Assembly (NCBI GenBank): GCA_022496185.1
Contig: WTXG01000064.1
Location: forward strand, 113,530 to 177,529
Reading direction: 5' to 3'
Origin: Multifurca ochricompacta
Taxonomy: Eukaryota > Basidiomycota > Agaricomycetes > Russulales > Russulaceae
DNA length: 64,000 nucleotides
Part shown: in pieces, positions 9,341 through 21,056 of the stretch
Position numbering within the stretch: position 1 is the first letter of the stretch
Layout of the letters: every line of letters begins with the position of its first letter
Program-made: the position numbers and the translations under genes
Notes under the pieces: model-generated
The model's database searches: none
Seen by the model: the letters and a program-made list of their open reading frames with translations, nothing else
What the model was told of the DNA's origin: nothing

Positions 9341-12300
9341 CTGCTGCCCCTGGTTCACAAGGGGTGGTCTGCTTCTATTGCCAAAAGCCTGGACATAAGT
9401 CCAACGCTTGTGCAAAGAAGAAGAAGGACCTGGAAAATGCCAAAAAGGGCAAGGCAGGGAACAAGAAGAGGGCTGAGGCCCAAAATGTACATACTATAGC
9501 CACTGTAGTTAATGGTAGTGGCAAAATAGAGGAGGTGCAAGAAGCACCTCGCATTCGCCTTTATGCACACCTATAATCTGGATATCAACTCAGATTATTG
9601 GATGCTTGATAGTGGAGCAACGTCTCATTTCAGTCCAAACCTTGAAGACTTTGATACATATAAAGTTGACAGTACCCATGAAGTATCACTAGGTGACAAC
9701 TCCATAGTCAAAACAAGTGGAGTTGGCACTGTGATCATCAGGACTGATCAAGGTTTTGACTTGGAATTGAGCAATGTGCTCCATATGCCTGGAGGACATA
9801 AAATACTCTCCGCCAGTGCCCTAGTAGAAAAAGGGGCAACTGTGTTCTTAGATAATAAGAAGGCAACAATTAAATATGGGACAATATAATAGCGGAAGCA
9901 TGGAAGTTTGGCAAATTGTATTGGGTACTAGGCAAACACGTCCTAAACAGTATCCATACATCTGCATCTGCCTCACTAGAAATCTGGCATCAAAGAATGG
10001 GCCACATGTCTAAAGAAGCCCTGAAAAGATATGCTCCTGAGGCAGTTAAAGGCCTCAAATTAATAATAGCCAAGTGGAAGATAAGCCATGTTATGGCTGT
10101 GAAATGGGCAAGTCCCATCGTCTTCCATTTCCCCCATCTTCAAAGCACACATCAGCCCCCCTTGAGATCCTTCATAGTGATCTTGTAGGTCCCTTGCAGT
10201 GCAGTTCAATACAAGGGAATCTGTACTTTGCCACCTTCTTGGACGATTTAGCAGATATGCTTTAATGTTCCAATGAAGTCTAAAGATCTGTTACACCAGT
10301 TTTTAATAAACTGAAGACACTACTTGAAAATAAATTCAATCATAAAATCAAGTGTCTTCATACAGATCGTGGTGGCGAGTATGTGAACAAGGCGCTGAAG
10401 CAACGCTTGAAGATTTTGGCATAGAGCATAAACTTACGATGCCGTATAGTCCACAACAGAATGGAAGGGCCGAGAGATTCAATAGAACTATATGGAAAAA
10501 GGCACTAGCATGCTGCATGATGCTGGCCTGTCTCTTGGCTTTTGGGAGTGTGCTGTCGAGACAGCATGTCATATATATAACAGAACTCCCATTCGTTCTA
10601 ATAAGTGGAAAACTCCGCTTGAGCTTCTGGTTGGGAACAACCAGATGTCTCGTATTTCAAGGTCTTTGGTTGCAAAGCCTTTATCATGTTCCAGAGGGCA
10701 AGCGGCGTAAATTAGATCCCAAAGCCAGGGAAGCCATCTTTGTCGGGTATGACCCACTTCTAAGGGCTATACACTTTGGGATAGTCATACCCGTCTCTCA
10801 TCTCTTCACGAGATGTTACATTTGATGAGAGATCCTTCCCATCCCCTCTGTAAGGACAACAGAGCAGAAAACCATAGAGCAACCTAGTCAAGGTGGCTCA
10901 TTTACTTTACCTGGTGGCCAGTCCAGCCACCACCAGCAACAGCTACACATGTTCCTGAGGCTCCTCAGATGAGGAAGACCTGGAAAGGAACAGGAGGACA
11001 TTGTACCTCCTCAATTACCACCACAGCCTACCACACCCACACGTAATGTAGACACCACACACCCTCAGACTATATATCAGACCCCTCCATCACAATCATG
11101 GAACCATCCTCCCCTCCCAAAAGAACCAAGCAATCAGAAAATCACAAAGGATTGCAGACAGAATTCCTCAACCTAATTTTCAGAGGACAAGTCCACGCTC
11201 TGAACGACGAGATAGGGCAATCCAAGAAGATTTAGACTTGGATACTGCACGTCCCAACGAATCGTCGTCTGAATCCTCGCTTCTACAACGAGGATAATGC
11301 AGAGTTTGTGCAGGTTCTTCCAGACTTGGTCAGATGGATCTACTCAATGCTGCAGGATCGCCTTACAGGGATCCTCTTACTTTAAAGAAGCAATGGAGTC
11401 TGATAATGCCAGTGATTGGCTTGAGGCATGTCAATATGAAATTGATGCCTTAGAAAAACTTAAAGTGTGGCGCCTTGAAGACCTTCCTGAAGGTAGAAAG
11501 GCTGTAAAGTCCAAGTGGGTCTTTAAATTGAAAGCAGATGGACGCTTTCGTGCTAGGCTAGTAGCAAAAGGGTTCACCCAAATAGAGGGGGTGGACTTCG
11601 ACGAAACTTTCTCCCCAGTCGCCAGATTTGAGTCTCTTAGACTATTATTAGCATTGGCCACGCTTGAGGATTGGGAAATCCACCAGATGGATGTCAAATC
11701 GGCATTCCTACATGGCGATCTGGATGAGGAGATTTATATGGAGCAACCTGTTGGTTTCGTCGTTGCTGGACAAGAGTCCAAAGTTTGTAGGCTACAGAAG
11801 GCTCTGTATGGCCTCAAACAAGCTTCCCGAGCATGGAACTTGCAATTCCATGCAGTTCTCAATGAACTGAGCTTTACTCGGACGTACTCTGATGCAGGAG
11901 TATATGTGTATCATCACCAAGAGGGGGATGGTTCACTTTTCGTCATTTTATATGTTGATGACATCACTATACTTGGGTCCTCCACTAAGAAGATTCAATG
12001 GCTGAAGGACTCTCTATCTAGCCGATATGAGATGACGATCTTGGCGAAATCCAGTCCTACCTTGGAGTTAACATCACCAGGGACGTCCTAACAAGACACT
12101 GGATATCAACCAGACAGCCTATGTATCCTCTATAGTTGAGAGGTTTGGAATGGGGGATTCCAACCCAGTATATACTCCTCTACCCTCTGGCGTGGATGTT
12201 CATTTGGTCAAATTTGAAGACCAGGCATCTACCTCTGAATTAAGAGGTATCAGCAGTTAATGGGGTCTCTGCTCTGGGTGCAGATTGGAAGCAGACCTGA

Positions 12301-12903
12301 CATTAGTTTTGCTGTTGCGCGCCTTAGCCAATTTGCTTCCAACCCTCCCAGCAGCACATGCGACTAGCAAAGTATGTCTTAGCTTACTTAAATGCTACAA
12401 AAGACTACAAGTTGCGCTATTCTGGAGGGAATGGTGAAGTAGGCCTTCATGGCTTTGCGGACTCCTCATGGGGAGATCAAGAGGACCGCCACTCCACCTC
12501 AGGCTACGTCTTTTTCCTTGCCAATGGAGCCATTAGCTGGTGCTCCAGGAAGCAGAAGACAGTAGCACAGTCCACCACTGAAGCCGAGTATATGAGCCTT
12601 GCTGAGGCTTCAAATCAGGCAGTGTGGTATAGGACTTTATGCAGGAATTGGGATATGAAGTTAGTTCACCCATACAACTGCATTGTGACAATAAGGGTGC
12701 AGTAGATCTTGCATTAAACCCTGTCACAGGAAGGCGATCAAAGCACATACCATAAAGTACCATGCCATTAGGGAGTATGTAGAATCACACCAGATAGACT
12801 TGGTGCAACTCCCACTGGAGAGATGCTAGCAGATGGCCTTACAAAGTCTCTGCCTAGATCATCTTTTGATCTCATGGTAACTGGATTTGGACTAGTGCTG
12901 GAA
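9341..12903 (+). pseudogene. Copia-A2 pol (protease, integrase, RT, RNase H), multiply frameshifted
   Basis: The pieces are, in order: CCHC knuckle and protease (WMLDSGATSHFSP near 9600); GAG-pre-integrase (HQRMGHMSKEAL near 9990); integrase (HSDLVGP near 10170, SPQQNGRAERFNRT near 10450); RT (VDFDETFSPVARFESL near 11600, LYVDDITILGSS near 11950) and RNase H (ADSSWGDQEDRHSTSG near 12460). The tail ends near 12903. At least eight single-base shifts break the frame relative to A1, although amino-acid identity stays very high. Confidence 0.9.
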
Positions 12904-13154
12904 TGAAGGAGCTGGAATCTGGAGACTTTGTACACCAGTTTCACTTTCCCACCATGCACATGAGCACGTTCTGACCTCGAGAGTGACGCAAGAGGTGTGT
13001 AGACTTGCATAAGCGAATCTACAACTGTATGCAAAACTCACAAAGAGTTAGAGAAGTTGGATCTCTGGCTGGCGACATGTTCGTTCAATTGTGAACAGCA
13101 GTGTGCTCATTTAATTCATTCCACTTAATGATCGATGCCTTCACCATGGAGGGA

Positions 13155-13663
13155 TGTTGACACAGGACGTGTCTGGAGATGCTTCAGGCATCTAAGGTTC
13201 GCTTCAGCTGTAGATTAGATTAGATTAGATTCGCAGTATCGGACTTTTTATGTTATCTTTATTACATTTCTTTCTCACCTTACTCAGCTGATTAGTGATG
13301 GACTTAGTAATGCGCAGTAAGCATGTGATATCTCTTTGGCCAATGGCCTTTATCCCTCTCTGTTTATTGTCCGGCACTTGTGGACTTATTCCCAGTGCGC
13401 ACAGACCATTTCCCCTGGCCCTATGGGTATATAAGGGTGTCTGTTTTGTCCTTTACACTTCAGAGTTCTTCTTCCTCTGAAGTGTAAGTCGTCCTTACTT
13501 TACTTTCTACTTTTCCTTTGACTAACATTCTCTGCATAGTAACTTGTCTTTTAGGTCAGTAGTATAGTATTATAGAGTTCTTCTTCCTCTGAAGTTAACT
13601 TGTCTTTTAGCCTAACCTGCTACTAACCACAGTCAGTATAACCAGCAGCATGATTGTTTGACA
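13155..13663 (+). repeat. LTR-A, 3' LTR of Copia-A2
   Basis: A 509-bp copy of the 5' LTR with four missing bases, all in short homopolymers (for example ATTTCG to ATTCG and CCCCT to CCCT). This is the pattern expected from base-calling errors. It is preceded by the GGAGGGA polypurine tract. Confidence 0.93.
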
Positions 13664-14026
13664 GCTCCCTACAGCACCATAAAGCTGTTCCAACTTATTA
13701 TACTTCTCAAAAAGAGAAGGATAATCGGCATCAGAGGTTACTTGGCTGTAAACCTCCTGGGTTACATTGAGGTAAAGTAGCCCAATTAACATTTCCTCCT
13801 CTCCCATCCATTCCCTAAGGATGGGATCAAGAACCTCCTTCTGCATTTTTTCTTTTTCATCTTTATCCTCTGGGAGGAGGGGCATATCAGGGTAGGCGGT
13901 GATAATGTGCCTCCTGAGCCCATTCATCCTTAAGAGGGCATTGAAATTGGCAGACCAAACTTGCCAATTTGACCCATCAAGGTGCTCCATCTTGGAGGAG
14001 GGAGGGAAGACAATTGAGGACAGCAT
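13664..14026 (-). pseudogene. Copia-A1 gag N-terminus
   Basis: The Met at 14026 starts MLSSIVFPPSSKMEHLDG, the same N-terminus as A2 gag, and continues through WQVWSANFNALLRMNG, REWMGEEEMLIGLLYLN and YNKLEQLYGAVGS. It is cut at 13664 by the insertion of Copia-A2, and the frame resumes below 7168. The first residue differs from the A2/A3 start by one substitution. Confidence 0.9.
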
Positions 14027-14114
14027 TGTGAGATGTTATAAGTGTTCCTGGTTCCAAGGAGCAGTTAGAACCAGTGCCCAGGTCTCGCTTAAGAGTGCCA
14101 CCCCACACTGTGGC

Positions 14115-15552
14115 TAGTGATTGGCAGGGGTAACCCTGGGGTATACTCGTTGGTACCCGTACCCGTACCCGTACCCGTCACTGTGGGTACGGGTAACCGC
14201 GGTTACCGGGTCACCCGTGAAAACGCGTGCAAGTTCTTTACTTGCATCGCGCATTTCGATACCCGCCGGGCTTCCCGACCAAGAAGATACACAACGCGTT
14301 TATTTGTGGCTGCTTAAGATCCCTCAATGGCTCTTGTTTTATGTTCAGAAGATTAAAATAATTCATTATTCCATTATTATTTTATTATTCTGCTTTCAAT
14401 TTTATACAAGCACAACTAAAATCCAGTATACAGAGATGATTAGATAGGATGTTATAGAACATTGATGAATAGCCTGTCAGATAACTGCACAGAATGCAAA
14501 AAAATTTAATGAACACATAGACATTGGCAGGGGTAACCCCTGGATAATTGTTTTGATACCTGGGTTACCCATAAAATGAAACGCGTGCAAGTTCTTTACT
14601 TGCATCACGCATTTCGGACAATCGCCGGCCATCCGGTCAAGGAGATATGCACTCAGACACAACGCGTTCATTTATGGCTACTCAAGATCCCTCAAAGATT
14701 CCTATTTTATGTTCATAAGATTAAGATAATTTATTATTCCATTTTTATTTTATTATTCTAGTTTCAATTTTATACGAGCACGACAGATCTTTGCATTTCT
14801 GCGCATTTCGGATAAATGGCCCGGGCCATCCCGGTCAAGGAGATAAGCACTTGGACACAACGCGTTCATTTATGGCTACTCAAGATTCCTCAAAAATTGT
14901 TGTTTTATGTTCAGAAGATTAAAAGGATCTTTTATTTACATTATTATTTTATTATTCTAGTTTCATTTCATACAAGCGCGACTGTCCTGGTCCCTGGATG
15001 CACAATTCTGCGCGTTTAAGTCAACCTTCCTTAATAGGAAGGAGGTCAGACCACCATGCAATGCAATGTAGTCGCTGCCCCATGCAGCTTGTAGATACAC
15101 GCGGGCCTTGTTTCAATAAAGTAATTTGATAATTAAATTATAGAATAGTCTAAAGTAGTCTAGAGAGTATTTTAGATAGTGCCAGACCGGCAGAATTGGT
15201 CACGCGTTAATAAAACAGATGCATCATGATTTTCAAGAATGTAGATCACTGATAACAGTTTTATTTTACATCGCACCATTGATCTGCTTTGATATTTTGT
15301 AGGATAACACTAGAACATATTAACATTCACCCTGTATCATACATCAGATGAGATCTTATATTTTTGTGGCTGCAGATGTGTTTTATCTTAGAAATTCTAC
15401 TGATCTTGTCAATGCATAATCGGCGCCTATACCCGCCAAACCCGCCGCGCGGGTACGGGTTTCCACGGGTTGGGAGCCATATACCCGTACCCGTACCCGG
15501 CAAAACCCGTGGCGCTTACCCGCGCGGGTATGAAAACCCTTGACAATCACTA
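14115..15552. mobile_element. hAT-N1a non-autonomous element (1438 bp)
   Basis: The termini are TAGTGATTGGCAGGGG and its partner ending TTGACAATCACTA. The target duplication ACTGTGGC reads as 14107-14114 and 15552-15559 if the final A is shared. The homologous, uninterrupted Copia leader at about 39074-39090 and 8530-8545 is the empty site. Near each end are arrays of the hexamer CCCGTA/TACGGG (14155-14195 and 15430-15535). No transposase is encoded. Inside, a block containing GCAAGTTCTTTACTTGC is repeated in related copies about 360 bp apart. CpG sites are abundant in this copy. Confidence 0.9.
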
Positions 15553-15615
15553 CTGTGGCACTATGCTTCAGAACCTATGAAGGTCCTGCCTCTTTTGTGC
15601 GACTTTCTAGGTATA

Positions 15616-17209
15616 CAGTGGGTCAAAAAACTGTCCCGATGTTTGCACCATTTCTAGTATTCACTCTATAGCACCTCAGCATTTAGGAATCTGGTTATGG
15701 TGTGGCTGTATGTCTGAAAGCCCTGCTTCCTGGCTACCATTCCCAATTTGGATCAAAGAAATTGGCCATGATATAAGCATTTTATGATCAAATCAAATCA
15801 ATCAATCATCAGGACAGTTTTTTGACCCACATTTTAAATCCACTATCTGCCCAATTACTCCTTTTTTTCACCCCTTTTTGCCTTGGTAACTCCTTGAATC
15901 CTTTTAGTCATCCTTTCTATAACCTTTTGCCATCATTCTGGTGCATTTTTATTCCACTCCTCCACCACCCTCTCCCACAACTCAGGTATCCCCTTGACTG
16001 GTTAAGAACCTTCTTCAGATCCACCCAGAGGTGTCCAATGGGGCTAATATTTCAAGGGATTGGGCTGTCCATACCAGGCTTCAATATTCCTGTCTTAAAA
16101 CTGCTGGCTTGCCTTCTTGGAATTGTGTTTTGGGTCATTGTCCCACTGAAACATGGTTTCACCCTCCACCATTTCCAACTTTTCAAACCTTTCCACCACT
16201 CTGCCATCCAAAATATCACAGTACTGGCATGGATTCATGATCCCCTAAACCCCTGTAAGCATTCCTAGTCCATTCCACCCCATACAAGACCAATACCATA
16301 AGTTCTTCCTCCTCCATGCTTGACTGTCAGGGTGGTGGTTCTGTCAGAGGGTGGTTCTCCCTTATTTTTCCCAAGTGTAGCTCCTTCTGTCTGAACCAAT
16401 TCTGTTCATTATAGTCTCACCTGACCACAAGATCCTTTTCCAGTCATTTACTGTCCAATTTTCATGGTAACCACCCTCTGACAGAACCACCACCCTGACA
16501 GTCAAGCATGGAGGAGGAAGAACTTATGGTATTGGTCTTGTATGGGGTGGAATGGACTAGGAATGCTTACAGGGGTTTAGGGGATCATGAATCCATGCCA
16601 GTACTGTGATATTTTGGATGGCAGAGTGGTGGAAAGGTTTGAAAAGTTGGAAATGGTGGAGGGTGAAACCATGTTTCAGTGGGACAATGACCCAAAACAC
16701 AATTCCAAGAAGGCAAGCCAGCAGTTTTAAGACAGGAATATTGAAGCCTGGTATGGACAGCCCAATCCCTTGAAATATTAGCCCCATTGGACACCTCTGG
16801 GTGGATCTGAAGAAGGTTCTTAACCAGTCAAGGGGATACCTGAGTTGTGGGAGAGGGTGGTGGAGGAGTGGAATAAAAATGCACCAGAATGATGGCAAAA
16901 GGTTATAGAAAGGATGACTAAAAGGATTCAAGGAGTTACCAAGGCAAAAAGGGGTGAAAAAAAGGAGTAATTGGGCAGATAGTGGATTTAAAATGTGGGT
17001 CAAAAAACTGTCCTGATGATTGATTGATTTGATTTGATCATAAAATGCTTATATCATGGCCAATTTCTTTGATCCAAATTGGGAATGGTAGCCAGGAAGC
17101 AGGGCTTTCAGACATACAGCCACACCATAACCAGATTCCTAAATGCTGAGGTGCTATAGAGTGAATACTAGAAATGGTGCAAACATCGGGACAGTTTTTT
17201 GACCCACTG
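15616..17209. mobile_element. Tc1/mariner foldback element FB1 (perfect long palindrome)
   Basis: The ends are CAGTGGGTCAAAAAAC in inverted orientation, with TA target duplications at 15614-15615 and 17210-17211; Copia-A3 at about 39129-39145 shows the empty site. Arms 15616-16356 and 16469-17209 (741 bp each) are exact mirror images about position 16412.5, separated by a 112-bp loop. Each arm encodes the decayed C-terminal half of a Tc1 transposase (VKHGGGRTYG, FQWDNDPKHNSKKA, PLGGSEEG-like remnants). The loop, on the minus strand, encodes DWKRILWSGET and NRIGSD. The first catalytic Asp (WSDE) is Gly. The N-terminal half is absent. Confidence 0.92.
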
Positions 17210-17211
17210 TA

Positions 17212-17990
17212 GTAAAGCTGTCTAGCGCAATCCTGCAACTAGACATAAGCTCTGGTAGACTAGCCAGAGTGTCTAGTGTAATCAGGACTGGGAGTCATGT
17301 CATGGAGGAGCCAACCGCAAGTTCCATTAGAGACAAAGGGTGTATAGCCCTTCCTCTAATGCTGGTGGTGGAGTCCATGATTAAGCCCTAGATGATTGGG
17401 GCCATGACTAAGTAGACTATTAGGTTTCCTCTGGTGGGGCGAACCCCCACAACATGGCAGCGAATACTCCTGCCCAGAGACAAAACCTTCTAGCTACTAT
17501 GTATAGACTATAGTAGTGCAGCCTACTTGTATCAAGCCCAAGCGTCATGGGAGTGACTACCCATGCCTTGTTCTAGACCCTAAACTCTACCTGCAGGTTG
17601 CTAAACCTGGCTTACGGATCAAGCCAAGCATTAACTGGACTTAAAGCCACAAGCTTCTGGCTATAGGCCTACTAAAGCTATCTATGGGACAAAGACCCAG
17701 CTACAACTAAGAAATTACTAATACCTAGTGCACACTCAAGGAGCTCAAGGTGTTTCACCTGCTTAGGGTCCCTCATCACCTCTTGCAAGAACCCCGAAGG
17801 GCTAGCCAAACAGTTCAGGATGAGCAGTAAACTGCATCATCCTGTGGGGTGTTAAGGTGCACAGACAGTAAATAGGAAAGCTCACAGGAAGAAGCTGGTG
17901 GGAAAGACTTTGAAGCTTTTGTGAGCTTGATGTGCAAAAAGCAAGTTGGGCTGTGATGAACAAAGGGAAAGAACAGATCAGTATGAGCAG
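17212..17990 (-). other. Copia-A1 leader remainder
   Basis: This is untranslated leader of Copia-A1 between FB1 and the PBS, homologous to 7696-8480 (reverse) and 39140-39919. It has a local rearrangement near 17410-17470 relative to A3. No gene is supported. Confidence 0.7.
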
Positions 17991-18004
17991 CAGGGCCCAT
18001 AACC
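17991..18004 (-). promoter_or_regulatory. primer-binding site of Copia-A1
   Basis: CAGGGCCCATAACC on the plus strand lies directly against the 5' LTR. It is identical to the half-tRNA-iMet site of A2, A3 and B. Confidence 0.85.
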
Positions 18005-18517
18005 TGTCAAACAATCATGCTGCTGGTTATACTGACTGCGGTTAGTAGCGGTTTAGGCTAAAAGACAAGTAGTACTTCAGAGATAAGAAGGACTCTATAC
18101 AACTATACTACTGACCTAAAAGACAAGTAGTCTACAGAAGACAGTTAGTCAAAGGTAAAAAAGAGAGTATAGTAAAAGGAACTTACACTTCAGAGATAAG
18201 AAGAACTCTGAAGTGAAAGAGACGAAACAGACACCCTTATATACCCATAGGGGCCAGGGGAAATGGTCTGTGCGCACTGGGAATAAGTCCACAAGTGCCA
18301 GACAATAAACAAAGAGGGATAAAGGCCATTGGCCAAAGAGATATCATGTGCTTACTGCACATTACTAAGTCCATCACTAATCAGCTGAGTGAGAACGAAA
18401 GAAATGTAATAAAGATAACATAAAAAGTCCGATACTCCGAAATCTAATCTAATCTAATCTACAGCTGAAGCGAACCTTAGATGCCTGAAGCATCTCCAGA
18501 CATGTCTTGTGTCAACA
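18005..18517 (-). repeat. LTR-A, 5' LTR of Copia-A1
   Basis: A 513-bp LTR, nearly identical to 1276-1788; the few differences include CG to CA changes (for example GCGCATT versus GCACATT). It carries the module variant with E2 ACTACTTGTCTTTTAG in both the intron-split and the fused copy. Confidence 0.93.
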
Positions 18518-19087
18518 ATTTTCGCTTGGCTATTCAGGAAGGTGTGGAGCTCTACTTGAGCCCACCAACGTTCTGCCTCTCCTCGGTTTCTGTCAAAGAA
18601 TGGGGGTGGTACCCCTTCTGTTCACCCCCCAGTCATCTCATCTTTGGGTGTCATGGTTACTAGTAAGTCGGTGTGTTCTCTTTCTGGGTCTTCTGGGTTA
18701 GCTGATTGCTGTTGTTGTCTAGGTTGGGGTTCATGAAATGTGATCGACATTGGGTCCAGGTTCGCCCCTGCTGGTAGCACGTCAAATACAGTTGGAGGAT
18801 ATGTTCGGTTAGTGGGGTTCTGGGGAAATCAGGTGTGTTGAATCTGGTTTCATTTGGGGCTTATTCTAATAGCCTTGATCTGTCCTAGGTGTTTAGGACA
18901 AATGTGGTACCAAGTCTCTTGGTAAAGGTTGACTGTGAGCTGGGTATGTCAGTAGGGGGTCCAATGTCCCCTAAAAGGTACGTTTTCTTCTTGTGACTCC
19001 AACCAGCATGCGTTTCTCTTTCAGCTCCAGGTCGGTGTTGTTGGTAAATCGGACAGGAAGGGTGAATGGGAAGGAGGTTGTCACAGT
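18518..19087 (-). pseudogene. Gypsy-H gag, N-terminal/central segment
   Basis: Reading the minus strand toward 18518 gives TVFDVLPAGANLDPMSI, EPQPRQQQQSANPEDPEREH, then PPFFDRNRGEAERWWAQVE and LHTFLNSQAKI. This matches the start of a Ty3/Gypsy Gag core (F-x-G/R-x4-A-x3-W). An in-frame TGA sits before TEGVPPPFF. The frame continues at 1275 after Copia-A1. On the upstream side it is cut by hAT-N1b at 19088. Confidence 0.72.
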
Positions 19088-20517
19088 TAGTGATTGGCAG
19101 GGGTAACCCTGGGGTATCCTCATTGGTACCCATACCCGTACCCATACCTGTCACTACGGGTACAGGTAACCCACGGGTTACCCGTGGGTCACCCATGAAA
19201 ACATGTGCAAGTTCTTTACTTGCATTGCACATTTCAGATACCTGGCCCGGGACTTCCCGGACCAAGAAGATACACAACGCATTCATTTGTGGCTGCTTAA
19301 GATCCCTCAATGACTCTTATTTTATGTTCAGAAGATTAAGATAATTCATTATTCCATTTTTATTTTATTATTCTGCTTTCAATTTTATACAAGCACAACT
19401 AAAATACAGTATACAGAGATGATTAGATAGGATGTTATAGAACATTGATGAAAAGCCTGTCAGATAACCACACAGAATGCAAAATAATTTGATGAACACA
19501 TAGCAATTTGCAGGGGTAACCCCTGGGTAATTGTTTTGATACCTGGGTTACCCATAAAATGAAACGCGTGCAAGTTCTTTACTTGCATTGTGCATTTTGG
19601 ACATCTGGCCCAGGACATCCTGGTCAAGGAGATACGCACTTGGACACAACATGTTCATTTATGGCTACTCAAGATCCCTCAAAATTCCTATTTTATGTTC
19701 ATAAGATTAAGATAATTTATTATTCCATTTTTATTTTATTATTCTGGTTTTAATTTTATACAAGTGTGACTGTTCTTTGCATTTCTGCGCATTTTGGATA
19801 AGTGGCCCGGGCCATCCCGGTCAAGGAGATAAGCACTTGGACACAATGCGTTCATTTATGGCTACTCAAGATCCCTCAAATATTGTTGGTTTATGTTCAG
19901 AAGATTAAAAGGATCCTTTATTTACATTATTATTTTATTATTCTGCTTTCATTTCATACAAGTGCAACTGTCCTTGTGTGTTTAAGTCAACCTTCCTTAA
20001 TAGGAAGGAGGTCAGACCACCATGTGATGCAATGTAGTCGCTGCCCCATGCAGCTTGTAGATACATGCAGGCCTTTTTTCAGTAAACTAATTTGATAATT
20101 TGATTATATTATAGTCTAAAGTAGTCTAGAGAGTATTTTAGATAGTGCCAGACTGGCAGAATTGGTCGCATGTTGATAAAACAGGTGCATCATGATTTTC
20201 AAGAAGTGGATCACTGATAACACTTTTATTTTACATTGCACTGTTAATCTGCTTTGATATTTCATATGATAATACTAGAACATATTTAAAGATACCCTAT
20301 AGCATACATCAGATAAGATCTTTTATTTTTGTGGCTGCAGATGTGTTTTATCTTAGAATTTCTACTGATCTTGTCAATGCATAATTGGCGCCTATACCTG
20401 CCAAACCTGCTGTGCAGGTACGGGTTTCCACAGGTTGGGAGCCGTATACCTGTACCCATACCTGGCAAAACCCATGGTGCTTACCTGTGTGGGTATGAAA
20501 ACCCTTGACAATCACTA
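19088..20517. mobile_element. hAT-N1b non-autonomous element (1430 bp), CpG-depleted
   Basis: The ends match N1a, with a perfect 8-bp target duplication GTCACAGT (19080-19087 and 20518-20525). It aligns with N1a throughout, but CpG sites are largely changed to TG or CA, for example ACGCGT to ACATGT and GCATCGCGCATTTCG to GCATTGCACATTTCA. No transposase is encoded. It sits in the 5' part of Gypsy-H gag. Confidence 0.93.
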
Positions 20518-21056
20518 GTCACAGTTGCAAGGATTGTTTCGATGGATGTCAAATGAAGATGCCTGGAGCTGTCCTGCTTCCAGTCAGGGTTCAGTGGTTC
20601 AGTGTCATGTGGGGTGATATTGGTTGGGGAGTTGCTTGCAAGAAGGGCAAGGCGGTTTCGGTTCTCAGGTAAGATGCGTTCAATTTCTGGGGTTACTGAT
20701 CTGTCTTCTAGGTTTCAATCTGGAGATTGGTATTCAAGGGACATGTTGTTTGTTGAAGAGTGCTGTGGAGTGGGACATTGTCATTCGGGAATTCGGGGAA
20801 GGGGGAGGAGTCATCCAAAGGTGTCCAAGGTTCCCTTGCAGAATAAGATGTCTTCGTTCAGGGTTTGGGCAAGAGGACGCAGGTCTGGGTGAGTCTCCTT
20901 TCTTCTTAAGTTCTGGGGCTGGCAATTAGGATCGCTGGCATCTAGGTGTCGGGGATCAAGTTCGGGGGTGTCTGGTGTTGGGGCAAGGGATGTGTTGTCA
21001 TCACCTCACACATTCAGTAAGTTCTTTTCTTTCTAAGTTCTGTAAGTCTGTTCTAA
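20518..21056 (-). pseudogene. Gypsy-H gag start and leader
   Basis: The minus strand has a Met at 20925 (MPAPELKKKGDSPRPASS) and continues in another frame as ERILPENRNRLALLAS and EPLNPDWKQDSSRH toward the hAT-N1b junction. It is Pro/Ser-rich and not recognisable by itself. Position between an LTR and gag suggests a gag N-terminus or leader. The 5' LTR begins at 21057, with TTAGAACAGACTTAC directly inside it. I cannot assign that as a PBS with confidence. Confidence 0.45.

Larger units (their letters stand above)
7169..13663 (+). mobile_element. Copia-A2, complete Ty1/Copia element inserted in Copia-A1
   Basis: A 6495-bp element in plus orientation with LTRs at 7169-7681 and 13155-13663 and a perfect target duplication GCTCC (7164-7168 and 13664-13668). 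The half-tRNA-type PBS directly follows the 5' LTR, and a GGAGGGA polypurine tract precedes the 3' LTR. Its coding region matches A1 and A3 closely but contains many single-base gaps that break the frame. The 3' LTR also shows contracted homopolymers relative to the 5' LTR, so some breaks may be sequencing or assembly errors. Confidence 0.95.
1276..18517 (-). mobile_element. Copia-A1, Ty1/Copia retrotransposon with five nested insertions
   Basis: The element is bounded by LTRs at 1276-1788 (3') and 18005-18517 (5') and by a perfect 5-bp target duplication ATTTT (1271-1275 and 18518-18522). The LTRs start TGT and end ACA and differ at only a handful of positions. Internal pieces in element order are PBS 18004-17991, a long leader, gag from 14026, protease, integrase, RT and RNase H ending at 2088. 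Five later insertions, four of them with short target duplications, interrupt it: solo Gypsy LTR (2431-3024), solo LTR-A (3806-4318), Copia-A2 (7169-13663), hAT-N1a (14115-15552) and foldback FB1 (15616-17209). It sits inside Gypsy-H gag. Confidence 0.95.

Noticed and set aside
13607..13670. extension of Copia-A1 gag into 13607
   Set aside because: Those codons are the end of the Copia-A2 LTR; the gag piece stops at the target duplication 13664-13668.
14150..14200. short tandem CCCGTA units that might suggest a CRISPR or minisatellite locus
   Set aside because: Units are contiguous hexamers with no spacers, and they sit inside hAT ends with target duplications.
15822..16268. 148-codon open frame, present identically at 16557-17003 on the other strand
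   Set aside because: It is the antisense of Tc1 transposase sequence in the FB1 palindrome; both copies are shadows.
17985..18004. anticodon-arm-like sequence as part of a tRNA gene
   Set aside because: No acceptor, D or T arm is present; its position against the LTR fits a primer-binding site.
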